A stretch of DNA of 64,000 nt from Stenotrophomonas maltophilia (GCF_004684085.1 NZ_SRHZ01000046.1:62001-126000), one strand, 5' to 3'; counted from the first letter of the stretch, positions 6,765 to 14,971 are shown. Notes: generated by a model from the sequence alone, not told the origin. Translations and numbers: made by a program.

Positions 6765-7442
6765 TCAGCTAAAAGAGTTGCTGGCTAGATCCATTTGGAG
6801 TTGATCTGGGGCGGAGGTGCGCCAGGTTCGATGCACCAACCCGAAAGCCGCTCGCAGTTCGTCGGGAAACGTCAGGCACCAACCTTTTCGATTGAACGAT
6901 GGCAAGGGTGGCGTAACCAAATTGCAGCTGCACATCGGGACCGACACCTGGTAGTCGCCCTGCTCACTGTCAGCAAAGGTGATGCCGAAGTTGGTCCAGA
7001 AGCGGTGTCGGCGATCAATGGCCGTCTTCGTCGTTGCATCCTCACCGGCGAGCGTGAGCTCGGACACCGGGGCACTGACGTGATCTAGCGTCCACGCTAC
7101 CAAGATGCTCTGCATGAGCGTTCCCAGGCCCCGCCCCCGCAGCAGCTTGGGCAGATACCTCCCTCCCCCGATCTCAACGTAACCAAGATCGCCCAGGCCG
7201 CTGGGGTACTCACAGACCGCTGTCCACGGATCAGGCATGTCCAGCGGTTGCCCGACCCATCCGGCGGCGTCACAGCTCAGGTGCAGCGTCAGGGCGACCG
7301 TATCTCCTGGTCCCGGCTTGTTCTCACCCGTGTAGTGGGCCGTCAGCTGCAGGCGGTGTTGCACTTGGCTGGGGCTAGTTAGCACCAATTGATACTCGCC
7401 GACCAGCGAATCCGGCGCGTTGACTTTGAGATCCACGTTCAC
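6765..7442 (-). CDS. GNAT-fold acyltransferase-like protein
   Basis: A 225-residue protein with an N-terminal beta-rich half and a C-terminal half carrying the acetyl-CoA loop LRGRGLGTLMQSILVAW (R/Q-x-x-G-x-G/A pattern), then RHRFWTNFGITF, typical of the last GNAT strands. The GTG at 7442 overlaps the upstream stop (GTGA) and is preferred; a GTG at 7487 would add 15 residues. It would acetylate an unknown substrate. It is the last gene of a minus-strand group with a membrane protein and a nuclease-like protein. Anti-toxin, toxin and housekeeping roles all remain open. Confidence 0.55.
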   Translation of the reverse strand: MNVDLKVNAPDSLVGEYQLVLTSPSQVQHRLQLTAHYTGENKPGPGDTVALTLHLSCDAAGWVGQPLDMPDPWTAVCEYPSGLGDLGYVEIGGGRYLPKLLRGRGLGTLMQSILVAWTLDHVSAPVSELTLAGEDATTKTAIDRRHRFWTNFGITFADSEQGDYQVSVPMCSCNLVTPPLPSFNRKGWCLTFPDELRAAFGLVHRTWRTSAPDQLQMDLASNSFS

Positions 7443-7858
7443 AGGACCTGTTTCCGTTTGTGCGCCAGTGCGGCTGTTGCGCGCCACCCCATGATGCCCC
7501 CGCCGATTAATGCCCCCAGATCGTAGGCTATGCCAATGTTCGGTCCAGCGCTACCCACATACCAGATCACAATGCTCAGCATGGTTAGCGCTGGATACAT
7601 CAGCAATGTCACAAGTAGCCGCAACGCCCGGGTGCGTTCTATGCCTTCCCAGCCGAACGCGCGCCAGCGCTGGAATCCGTCATGAAGCAGGGCTTGGCCA
7701 AGTGCGGTGACACCGCCGAGCAAGATTCCTGCCAATAGCTGATAGACCTCACTCGATACGCGCATATGCAGGTTGGACATGATCGGAAACAGCGCTGCAA
7801 AGATGACAAGCAGAGCCATGTCCCCTGCAGCCCCTGTTCTGGAAACGGAACTGGCCAT
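7439..7858 (-). CDS. Multi-pass membrane protein, unknown
   Basis: A 139-residue protein with about four membrane segments (around residues 15-30, 40-60, 82-100 and 108-128). A strong GGAGGAG lies 7 bases before the ATG at 7858. The C-terminus ends in KRKQVL and overlaps the start of the acyltransferase-like gene. No family recognised. Small multi-pass proteins coupled to soluble enzymes are common in phage-defence operons, but nothing here proves that. Confidence 0.6.
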   Translation of the reverse strand: MASSVSRTGAAGDMALLVIFAALFPIMSNLHMRVSSEVYQLLAGILLGGVTALGQALLHDGFQRWRAFGWEGIERTRALRLLVTLLMYPALTMLSIVIWYVGSAGPNIGIAYDLGALIGGGIMGWRATAALAHKRKQVL

Positions 7859-7966
7859 TCTTAAACTCCTCCATGATTGCAATGCATGATCTTTATCTTT
7901 CGGATCGGTTGGGCGCGTGCCGAGCCGTACAAAAGTGCGTGAGGGCTGCCGGTGCTGCCATCGTCG

Positions 7967-8797
7967 CTACCTCTCCTGCCCTGGTTCCTGCTCGCGTTCG
8001 CGCTCATGTTCGGCACGGGCCCATTCGCGCTCAGCCTCACGTTCGGGAGTGGGTGGCAATCGATCAAGCAGTTCAGGCAATGTGGTGGCGCAAACAAACC
8101 GGTAGTTTCCCTCCCCGCCAAACGCGCATAGCCACGTCGCCTCGCGTGTGGAGCCGCCCCCGGTGAGGCGCAGCGACGCCAGGGCATGGAGATAGCCAGC
8201 CAAGGCTCCTGCCGGCACGCCGTAGCGCGGGTGATTCTGGCCGATCTGGTTGTGCGCTAGAGCGCGGATCAGTTCAGAAGCGTCCACTGCCGGAGCTGTC
8301 GGCTGTACTCCTAGGAGCGTGCGGTACGGCTCGGCCCGTAGTTCGACTCCTTCCGGGTGGGGTTGCCCGTAGCACACCCAGTGGCCGCGATCGGCAATGT
8401 GCGCCCATCGGTGGATGATCTGCGGATGCTGCTTCAGAGCATCGGACCACTTCCTGAACTCGCCCGCCAAGCCTTTGCGGGTGCGCTTGAACTCAATGGC
8501 CACGCACCATTGCGCTCCGACCACCAGATCGCCAAAGCGCTGGTCCAGCGGGGTCTGCTGGAACAAGTTGACCGGCAGCGCCGGATCGGTGGGTCCGCAT
8601 TCCCGGCCTAGGGCGTAAATAAATGCGCCCAACATTTGATTCTCGTATGGCAACGGCGGCACAGCGGCTTCCACGTCAGGCGATGTAGTGCCTATCGGCT
8701 GGCATTGCGCGGGCTTGAGTTCCACGCCCTCCCCTTCGCTTCGGATGCGCTGTCTGAAGGGGGTGGGCGGGGAGCGCCGTCGGGCCCGAGGAGACAT
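7967..8797 (-). CDS. PD-(D/E)XK nuclease-like protein
   Basis: A 276-residue protein. The strand-turn-strand DQRFGDLVVGAQWCVAIEFK carries Asp90 and a Glu102-x-Lys104 pair, the signature of the PD-(D/E)XK nuclease fold; a helix with KWSDALKQH follows. The C-terminal third includes GEGNYRFVCATTLPELLDRL and then a highly charged Glu/Arg tail (about 250-276) likely to be helical. No strong ribosome site precedes 8797; a GTG at 8725 after GGGGAGGG is an alternative start. The 108-bp gap to the membrane gene suggests co-transcription. A restriction-like role is inference; the third catalytic residue was not confirmed. Confidence 0.5.
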   Translation of the reverse strand: MSPRARRRSPPTPFRQRIRSEGEGVELKPAQCQPIGTTSPDVEAAVPPLPYENQMLGAFIYALGRECGPTDPALPVNLFQQTPLDQRFGDLVVGAQWCVAIEFKRTRKGLAGEFRKWSDALKQHPQIIHRWAHIADRGHWVCYGQPHPEGVELRAEPYRTLLGVQPTAPAVDASELIRALAHNQIGQNHPRYGVPAGALAGYLHALASLRLTGGGSTREATWLCAFGGEGNYRFVCATTLPELLDRLPPTPEREAEREWARAEHEREREQEPGQER

Positions 8798-8935
8798 ATC
8801 TGAATTTGGGGCGGCCTGCCCATTACCTAGGCGGTCAAAGCTAGATCAACGCTACACTTGTCCGGTCAAGTGGGCATAGATGGCAAGGCGGGATTACTGG
8901 TGCCGGGCGGAAGTAAGGCGGAGTCTCGTTAGGCA

Positions 8936-9305
8936 ATGGCCAATATCCAAGCCTTGTTGGAGCGGCACAGTTACGCGATGAAGGACGTCTTGAAAGGCGC
9001 GGCCTTTCACCGGGATGCTGGAGGAGCTGACTAGAAAAGCTCCCTCGAATGCGGTGATCCCCCTGCGGGAATTCATGGCTTACAACTGGAAGGCCTTGAA
9101 CTCGTACGCCCATGCTGGCATCCATCCCTTGCGCCGACACCAGGACGGCTATCCGGCACAGCTGGTTGTGGATGCACTAATGAACGTCAATGGGGTGTTC
9201 GTCCTGGCAGCCATGCAGGCCTCCATTCTCACGGGCATGCCTAATCTACAGCGCAGGGTACTGGAAGCTGATGCCCGCTACCCCGTGGTGCTGCGTCCCC
9301 GCTGA
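8936..9305 (+). pseudogene. Frameshifted gene of unknown family
   Basis: An N-terminal piece (MANIQALLERHSYAMKDVLK then GAAFHR, from ATG 8936) and a C-terminal piece (LEELTRKAPSNAVIPLREF, later LNSYAHAGIHPLRRHQDGYP) lie in adjacent frames. Removing one base near 9013 (CGGGATGCTGG) joins them as FHRMLEELTR, which reads naturally. The fused product would have about 122 residues. The second piece alone (9015-9305) would start at ATG 9015 after a good GGGA. So either the gene is broken or only the shorter product is made. No named family is recognised with confidence. Confidence 0.55.
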
Positions 9306-9377
9306 CATTCCGGCTCTCTAGCATCCGCAAGAGCGAAGGTACGAGAGGCGGCGCTGAGTTTTCACCAGGCGTGCCAC

Positions 9378-10496
9378 TCAGCTCGCCGCCACAGCCTCTC
9401 GCAGCAAGGCCCGCTCCGGCTCGGTTGCGCCGGCGAGCAAAGGTGACTGCAGGTTGATATTGAAACGCCGCTGCTCGCCGACCAACTCGTTGTTCACGAT
9501 CTCCATGCCGACCCAGAACAGTGCCAGGTTGCGGTCCTTGGTCCACAGGGACACGTGTGCTGACGGAAATTGGCCATGCACCGCAATCAGCATCTCCAGC
9601 GCTCTTAGATCACTGAGGGCGTTATGCGCTTCTTTCTCCCCATATGTGTGGCTTGGCTTGAGCAACTTCTTCGCGGGATTGGTTCGTGCGGGCAACACGA
9701 TCGAACTGAACGCTGCGAGCACCGGAAGGCTCAGCCGCTTCACACCATGGCAGTCGGCCTTTTCCATGAGCCAGTTGAGCTTTCTCAATCGATCCTTCTG
9801 CGGAACCGGCGCCATCAATGCAGGCGCCACATCAACCAGAAAGGCGAGCTTGCGTCGATAGGGCTGCTCCAGCTCATCAAGAATATTCAACGCAGCCTTC
9901 AGCCCGACCTGGCTGTCCGGCATGATCGTGGCCTTCGGTAGCGCGGAAGATATCTTGCGCTTGACCTCCTCAAACTGCTTGCTGGCCTCCGTCGCAAGCG
10001 GCCGGGTACGGGTGTTGCCCTCCATGATGTAAAGCAATGGATTGATCGTGACAGGCCAATCCATGATGAAGTCCAAGAACTCCGAATCTGCATCGGCTCG
10101 TCGCTTCTTCCCATCCTTGAAGCGCGAATAGAGCGCATCTATAAAACACCTGTCCGCCATCAGAATGCTTCCGGGCCCAAGCGACCATGAGCTGGGCACC
10201 CAGCCACCATCAACTAACGCGAAGACATCAGAAGAAAAAGGACAGTCGAACTCCATTGATGCGATCACGTCATCGCCATGGACTTTGACTCCGGCCGGAT
10301 CAATCAAGACCATGTCATACAGGTTCAGGGTGGTTCGCTTAGCTGCCTTCGCCTCGATCAGCTCCTGATAGGACAGTGGATCTACGGTCCATCGCGTAAG
10401 GCGATAGCTTTCTTTGGCCCCTTCATCACGAATATCCAGCACAGGGGCGCCGGTAGGATCGGTCCGCGGAGTAACGATAAGCCGTTCGAAGGACAT
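9378..10496 (-). CDS. Large protein with PIN-like acidic motifs
   Basis: A 372-residue cytosolic protein. The ATG at 10496 is chosen because GGGAG lies 6 bases upstream; the frame runs to 10565. Asp115 (SILMADRCFIDAL), Asp296 (HNALSDLRALEML) and Asp321 (SLWTKDRNLALFW), each at the end of a predicted strand or start of a helix, resemble the spaced acidic residues of PIN-type ribonucleases. The N-terminal 100 residues are a separate beta-rich region. It follows the HEPN-like gene by 69 bp on the same strand. PIN and HEPN are both RNase-type folds of toxin and defence systems. The assignment is from motif spacing only. Confidence 0.45.
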   Translation of the reverse strand: MSFERLIVTPRTDPTGAPVLDIRDEGAKESYRLTRWTVDPLSYQELIEAKAAKRTTLNLYDMVLIDPAGVKVHGDDVIASMEFDCPFSSDVFALVDGGWVPSSWSLGPGSILMADRCFIDALYSRFKDGKKRRADADSEFLDFIMDWPVTINPLLYIMEGNTRTRPLATEASKQFEEVKRKISSALPKATIMPDSQVGLKAALNILDELEQPYRRKLAFLVDVAPALMAPVPQKDRLRKLNWLMEKADCHGVKRLSLPVLAAFSSIVLPARTNPAKKLLKPSHTYGEKEAHNALSDLRALEMLIAVHGQFPSAHVSLWTKDRNLALFWVGMEIVNNELVGEQRRFNINLQSPLLAGATEPERALLREAVAAS

Positions 10497-10565
10497 ATCA
10501 GGCTCCCGGACCGGGCGGGAGTTTGGTGGGATTGCCTGTTCGTCTCCGGTCCCCATCTCACACAC

Positions 10566-11180
10566 TCACGGCTGGAGCTGACTGGCAGGCTGTGGAAGTC
10601 CAGTGAACAGGGTGTATTGAATGCCGCGCTTGTTGAACTCCCCCTGCATCCAGAAAGTAGCTTTGATGGTGAGCAGTGAACACATAATGAACAGCTTCTT
10701 GGAGCTACTCGATGACCAGCCGTGGACTTGATTGACCCGAACGCCGTCCTGATCCAGGCCGGAACTCTCGATCACGAACTCGGAGCAGCTCAGGATCTTG
10801 GCCTCTGGGACACTATTGTCGATCAACGCCATCAATGATTCGAGATCTCCCCGTGAGGCCTTAAATTTCAGCCTATGGGAATACTTATTTCTGATCACGT
10901 TCAACTTACCAAAGGCCCGAAATAGATCGCTTCCCACCCCCAGGTTTTTTGCAATCTGCAGTTTCGTCTTAAAGGGCACAAAGTCGAGATCACTAAACAA
11001 ATCATCCACTCCGGTGACTTTGGCGCACCAGATGTTTAGGAACTCTTCCATGATCAGATGGAACTTCAGCGCGACCCCTGCTTCGTCGGTTGAATTCAAC
11101 ATGGAAAGGAAGGTTTCGTGATCGAAGATGTTGGTGAACTCTCCGCCCACCGCAATGTGTGAATTTCCTATCTCATTCAT
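10566..11180 (-). CDS. HEPN-like protein (R-x4-H motif)
   Basis: A 204-residue, mostly helical protein. Residues 97-102 read RNKYSH, the R-x4-6-H motif of HEPN ribonucleases, within LNVIRNKYSHRLKF at the end of a helix pair that begins with FHLIMEEFLNIWCAKV. That is the usual HEPN arrangement. The C-terminal part, after residue 140, is of unknown type. The gene is just upstream of the PIN-like gene, presumably in one operon. HEPN proteins cut RNA or act as partner and antitoxin folds in abortive-infection systems. Which of the two acts as effector cannot be told from sequence alone. Confidence 0.5.
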   Translation of the reverse strand: MNEIGNSHIAVGGEFTNIFDHETFLSMLNSTDEAGVALKFHLIMEEFLNIWCAKVTGVDDLFSDLDFVPFKTKLQIAKNLGVGSDLFRAFGKLNVIRNKYSHRLKFKASRGDLESLMALIDNSVPEAKILSCSEFVIESSGLDQDGVRVNQVHGWSSSSSKKLFIMCSLLTIKATFWMQGEFNKRGIQYTLFTGLPQPASQLQP

Positions 11181-11472
11181 GACTCTGCCTTGCTTCCTGA
11201 AGATATCCCACCTGTCCTCACGATATTAAAGCCTGCGGCAACCATCAGCCACCAGACTCTAGTCAAAGCAAGAGGCAACTTCTCCGTTGCAACCCTCAAA
11301 AGTCGCCCGTCGGCCAAAAACGTACATCCACTCGACACCCGCTTTGGATCGGAGGCGGGCCTGCCTACCCCCGATAAATCTTCCTAATCGATAGCCGCGC
11401 AACTGCCCGTTGCCGATCAAGCGAGAATGGAATCAAATTTGATAGTCGAACAGGGTTGGCTTGAATAAAGTG

Positions 11473-12390
11473 CTATGCCGTTTTGCCCGCGAGCACAGCT
11501 GGCATGGAGGCCTTCTGCTCCTCGGTAAACTCCGGAATACTCGCGTAGTACTGCAAGTCCTCGAATGGACCTTCCAGGATTACAAACTTGCCGCGCTCTG
11601 CAAAGAACATTGGATTTATGTCTCGCCGGACGACATCAGCGAACCAGTTTGCCGCACGCGTAGCCTCTCCAACGAGAGTCCAGCACTCTTTTAACCACGC
11701 CTTGTATTTTTCCAGGTCGGCGGCGTAGTTGGGGTTGTGCCCCGCCCCTTTGTAAAACTTAGAGGGGAGATGGCGATCCGTGGAGCTTACAGAGTGCTGC
11801 ATAAACGTCGTTGCCGCTTTATGCAGGAGAATTGCCAAGGTGGTGGCGGCTCTCTTCAGCTCCTCAAATTCAACTGGCCATATGGCTGCCGCCACTCGTT
11901 GACGAAACTCGAAAATCGCGCCAGGAAGTTCGTGTCGCCACGATGGGTCTGGTGCGAGTGCGAAGCTAGTCCAGTTCCGCCAGTTTTCTAGGTCACAAAG
12001 CTCAACCGCGGCATCAATAATTGAGGTTACGGCAACTTGCTTTGCGACGACCTTCAGGTCTGCCGAGTCAGCCAGCGTCTCTCGCACCCAAAGCTCGTGG
12101 GTCGATTTCAGATAGTGAAGCTTCTCGACCGGCCAATCCGCCTCGTTTTTGTCGATCTCCGTGTGATGTGTTGGGCACATCAAAATGAGGTTGTGATAGC
12201 TATTGCGCTCATCCAGAGTGAGTGCGTCTGACCAGCGAGCAGCACCCTCCTTCTCACCGACAATGTGAGCCTGTTCACCGAGCGTGAATGCAGAGCTAGT
12301 GGCAACCGCATCTTGCGATAGTTCGCAGCGGCATTTCGAGCAACGGTTACCTGCACGACCCCACAGGAGCTTGATGTCCTTTTGCAACAT
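11473..12390 (-). CDS. HNH endonuclease-domain protein
   Basis: A 305-residue protein. The N-terminal 85 residues form an HNH zinc-type nuclease domain: Cys17-x2-Cys20 (NRCSKCRCEL), His42 (EQAHIVGE), Asn67 (YHNLIL) and Cys72-x2-His75 (LMCPTHHTEID). The remaining 220 residues are helical with many Trp and Ala and are not recognised. The layout (N-terminal HNH plus a large unknown sensor domain) is common in nicking or restriction effectors. It stands alone, transcribed in the same direction as the HEPN/PIN pair but separated by 290 bp. No clear ribosome site is seen. Confidence 0.7.
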   Translation of the reverse strand: MLQKDIKLLWGRAGNRCSKCRCELSQDAVATSSAFTLGEQAHIVGEKEGAARWSDALTLDERNSYHNLILMCPTHHTEIDKNEADWPVEKLHYLKSTHELWVRETLADSADLKVVAKQVAVTSIIDAAVELCDLENWRNWTSFALAPDPSWRHELPGAIFEFRQRVAAAIWPVEFEELKRAATTLAILLHKAATTFMQHSVSSTDRHLPSKFYKGAGHNPNYAADLEKYKAWLKECWTLVGEATRAANWFADVVRRDINPMFFAERGKFVILEGPFEDLQYYASIPEFTEEQKASMPAVLAGKTA

Positions 12391-12635
12391 TTGCTGACCA
12401 ATCCTATAAGACCCAACTGCATATGGACGGACCCATGGGTGCGCCTATGCGACGCATCCAAAGGGCGCCATATGGTGGCGTCCTCGTTGAAAGAGCTCGA
12501 TCTTAGGGCGGCTCGGCCCATCCAGCAAGCCGGGGTTTAACCTAGCCTAGAAGTAATGCTGAAGACGTTGTTAGGCAATAGTCCGCCTGCAAATAGATGC
12601 ACGACTTTCAGTCGGATACCGCCATGCGGACTACC

Positions 12636-12658
12636 CGCGATAAACATCCCTTATCGCG
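12636..12658. repeat. Inverted repeat CGCGATAA-N7-TTATCGCG
   Basis: CGCGATAA (12636-12643) and TTATCGCG (12651-12658) are perfect complements around a 7-bp spacer. The size suits a dimeric regulator, or a diverged site of the XerCD type (arms ending in ATAA and TTAT). It lies 128 bp before the TPR gene. Confidence 0.5.
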
Positions 12659-12694
12659 AGTCGCGCGGCGCCTGGCAGGATTTGATTCAATCAA

Positions 12695-12708
12695 CGTGAC
12701 GCGTCACG
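12695..12708. promoter_or_regulatory. Palindrome CGTGACGCGTCACG (copy 1)
   Basis: A perfect 14-bp palindrome 78 bp before the ATG at 12787. The same motif with flanking AA and C (AACGTGACGCGTCACGC) recurs at 28638-28654. A shared operator is likely. Confidence 0.45.
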
Positions 12709-12786
12709 CTCGATCACCCCCACCCCATTGGCGCCCCACCCCTCTCCCACTATAGTGCCAACCCCCACAAGGACGAGGCGGCACAC

Positions 12787-13542
12787 ATGCCCTATATCGG
12801 AATCGGACTCCACGTACTGGCAGCCATCTACTTCGCGGTGCACGCCATCCGCTCGGGTCAGAGCCTCTACTGGCTCATCCTGCTCTTCTCATTCCCGCTG
12901 CTCGGCAGCGTCGTCTACTTCCTGGCGATCTACTTCCCGGAAGTCCGCCATTCGCGCGGCGCCCGGCAGGTCGTCCGCTCCGCCAAGCAGCTCATGGACC
13001 CGGGACAGGACCTGCGCAACGCCCGCGCCGAACTGGCGCGCACGCCCACCGTGCAGAACCGGGTTCGCCTGGGCATGACGCTGCTGGATAGCGGCCAGGC
13101 CGAGGAAGCCAGAACTCTGCTTGAGCAGGCAGTCAGCTCTCCGCTGGGCGACGATCCCTACATCCTGACCGGCCTTGCTCGTGCCCGCCTCGAGTCCGGG
13201 CACGCTGCGCTTGCGGTGGAGACGCTGGACGGCCTGTTCGCCCGCCATCCGGATGTGCGCCGCAAGCCGGAACAGACGCTGCTTTACGCGCAGGCACTGG
13301 CTGCCGCCCAAGCGCCCGGCGCCCGCGCCGCATTCGAGCGCGCCGTGGAATGCGGAAACGATGCGGCCGCTCGCTGCCTGTACGCCGAATGGCTGATGGC
13401 ACAGCCGCAGCCCGATGATCGTGAGCAGGCACGCGCCCTGTTCGCTAGCATCATCGACGATGCCCAGCACTGGTCGCGGCACGCGCGCAGCCACAATGCC
13501 GCATGGTTGGAGCGGACCAAGGTCGCGTTGAAGGGCTACTGA
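12787..13542 (+). CDS. Membrane-anchored TPR-type protein
   Basis: A 251-residue protein with two N-terminal membrane segments (about 5-21 and 28-50, resembling the N-terminal region of cardiolipin-synthase-like proteins) and a cytosolic part made of helical tetratricopeptide-like repeats (for example RVRLGMTLLDSGQAEEARTL and ILTGLARARLESGHAALAVE). Such proteins scaffold envelope complexes. AGGACGAGG lies 11 bp before the ATG. It is a single gene with even high-GC codon use, so it looks chromosomal rather than part of the island to its left. Confidence 0.75.
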   Translation: MPYIGIGLHVLAAIYFAVHAIRSGQSLYWLILLFSFPLLGSVVYFLAIYFPEVRHSRGARQVVRSAKQLMDPGQDLRNARAELARTPTVQNRVRLGMTLLDSGQAEEARTLLEQAVSSPLGDDPYILTGLARARLESGHAALAVETLDGLFARHPDVRRKPEQTLLYAQALAAAQAPGARAAFERAVECGNDAAARCLYAEWLMAQPQPDDREQARALFASIIDDAQHWSRHARSHNAAWLERTKVALKGY

Positions 13543-13780
13543 CGCCTGGCGACCTTTGGTAATCCTGTCGCATCTGCCTCGCTCACGGCCTCGCCGGGCG
13601 GATGCCGACACTAGTCAGGCGTGCACCACCGACATCGACAACAGCCTTGCGGCGCAAGGCTCCGGCCTTATTGAGCCCTATGCAACGTTTCTGAAAATGT
13701 TGAAAGTAGTGACGTCATCGGCCCTACTGCATTGGCATCACGCATAGGTCCGCGTATTCCTTGCCCTGCCACCGTGCATC

Positions 13781-13999
13781 GGTGGTCGGGATTCGAAACC
13801 CCGGTTGTGTGGATGTTGCTCGCACTTGCCAGCCGGCACTGCTTCGCGCGGTGCCGGCTGGCAATCCGTCAGTCGGCTATGGCGGGCGGTGCGTGGAGGC
13901 CTTGCGCCTGCCCGGTCATCCACACACGGGGTTTCGAACCACGCACCGTCCGCCACCTTTATCGGTGGCGGCTTCTGCATGCACGCAAGGAGCCCAGCC
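13781..13999 (+). promoter_or_regulatory. Highly structured leader before small-protein gene
   Basis: Three strong helices can form. (1) 13792-13815 pairs with 13917-13938 (TTCGAAACCCCG...GTGTGGATG and complement, 2-nt bulge). (2) 13826-13839 pairs perfectly with 13851-13864 (14 bp). (3) 13881-13896 pairs with 13939-13954 (15 of 16). Helices 1 and 3 cross, so they form either a pseudoknot or two exclusive folds. A last hairpin (GCCACC...GGTGGC, 13952-13969) precedes the AAGGAG of the gene at 14000. This looks like a cis-acting RNA switch or a mobile palindromic unit. Confidence 0.6.
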
Positions 14000-14356
14000 A
14001 TGACCCAGCCCCACTCCCCTGCCCCGCGCCCGATCAATGACGCGCCCGCCAACGGCCCCGCGCTGGATCCGAACACGCTCATCGCCCTGCTGCACAGCAT
14101 CGGCTCCGGTGCCGCCTCCGATGGCCAGCCCTGGCCAGAACGCCATCAGATGCCCGGCCGACGCATCGCCCTCGCGGATACCGACTGCTCCCTGGCCGGC
14201 CTTCGCGTGGTGCTGGAGATCCTTCTGGCCGCACAGCGTGCCCGCGAGAACGGCGAACTGGAGCAGTACGTCGGCCCGCGCGTCATGGAGGGCCTGATCA
14301 TGGCCGGACTCGGCCTTACCGCACACGCCAGTACTCGGCTGAATCCGGAGGGCTGA
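14000..14356 (+). CDS. Small acidic-helical protein, multi-copy family
   Basis: A 118-residue protein from an ATG with AAGGAG 8 bases upstream. The first 30 residues are Pro/Ala-rich and disordered; the rest holds two amphipathic helices (ALDPNTLIALLHSIGSG and CSLAGLRVVLEILLAAQRA, then YVGPRVMEGLIMAGLGLTAHA). No family is recognised. Its last 18 codons recur as a relic at 16951-17004, so the gene exists in more than one copy in this genome. It follows the structured leader directly and its stop (TGA) abuts the GTG of the next gene, suggesting a two-gene operon. Confidence 0.65.
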   Translation: MTQPHSPAPRPINDAPANGPALDPNTLIALLHSIGSGAASDGQPWPERHQMPGRRIALADTDCSLAGLRVVLEILLAAQRARENGELEQYVGPRVMEGLIMAGLGLTAHASTRLNPEG

Positions 14357-14971
14357 GTGGCGTGGTGCCGCTGGGCGACCACGATGCTTTGCCTCGCAGC
14401 GGTGGTTGCGGCACAGATTCAGTGGCCGGTGCCGCCGGTGCCTGAGCAGCTTGCATTCCAGAGCATCTCCGACGATCGCTTCTCGCAACTGCGCCGCCAG
14501 GCAAGGCAGTTCGTAGAGGCGCGGCCACGGCAGGGCTTCCAGTTTGTCGAACAGCGTCAAGACGCCGCCTTACAGATTCACTGCCGTGGCGTTCCAGTGC
14601 TGTGGCTGGAGAGGCGCTCGCAGTACTTGCTGTTGCTGGCATCGCTGGACGCCCGGCAGCGGGCGCCCGACGTTGTGCAGTTCCGGGCGCTTCTTCAGTG
14701 GCAGATAGAGCCGTTGGACTATCTGGAGCAGGTGTTGGCTGGTGCGCCGGAGCCTGTTTTGATGGATCGGGTGCGGCGGGTTCTTGCTGACGAAGTGCCT
14801 GATGGGGTGCGATGCGGCACGCGTAGTCGAGCATGGCGCGACTCTACAAAGGCGTTGGCTGAGGCGAGCCGGGTTCTTGGGTGGAGGCTTCAAGCAGGGC
14901 GACGCAGGCATCCAGCCGGGTGCGCAAGCGGCCTCTGCGAGCTATACCGATGCCGGCGGCGGTCGGATTGA
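14357..14971 (+). CDS. Putative membrane-linked protein with repeat-derived tail
   Basis: A 204-residue frame starting with GTG directly after the previous stop. It has a hydrophobic N-terminus (about 8-20, TTMLCLAAVVAAQ, signal or anchor) and a charged helical body (FSQLRRQARQFVEARPRQGF, WLERRSQYLLLLASLDAR). The last 49 codons run through a SMAG repeat (14823-14847) and are Arg-rich with poor coding character, so an original stop near 14820 may have been lost. Coding on this strand is favoured by codon use over the competing antisense frame. Function unknown; probably works with the small protein upstream. Confidence 0.45.
   Translation: MAWCRWATTMLCLAAVVAAQIQWPVPPVPEQLAFQSISDDRFSQLRRQARQFVEARPRQGFQFVEQRQDAALQIHCRGVPVLWLERRSQYLLLLASLDARQRAPDVVQFRALLQWQIEPLDYLEQVLAGAPEPVLMDRVRRVLADEVPDGVRCGTRSRAWRDSTKALAEASRVLGWRLQAGRRRHPAGCASGLCELYRCRRRSD
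14823..14847. repeat. SMAG-type repeat
   Basis: GTAGTCG-AGCATGGCG-CGACTCTAC is an imperfect palindrome with the GTAG end typical of S. maltophilia SMAG elements. It lies inside the 3' part of the frame ending at 14971. Confidence 0.6.

Larger units (their letters stand above)
12391..12786. other. 396-bp intergenic border of accessory block
   Basis: No gene is supported. It holds an inverted repeat at 12636-12658, a 14-bp palindrome at 12695-12708, and GTTAGGCAAT (12570-12579), which also occurs at 8928-8937. This is where the accessory block ends and chromosomal genes resume. Confidence 0.6.

Noticed and set aside
8928..12579. Integron-like GTTAGGC core sites at 8928 and 12570
   Set aside because: Both match the GTTRRRY right core and share GTTAGGCAAT, but no proper partner RYYYAAC core and attC fold could be paired, and the genes between run on the minus strand. 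Only the shared 10-mer is noted.
13791..13815. tRNA T-arm in GGATTCGAAACCCC
   Set aside because: No acceptor, D or anticodon arms around it; the sequence is explained by a long inverted repeat.
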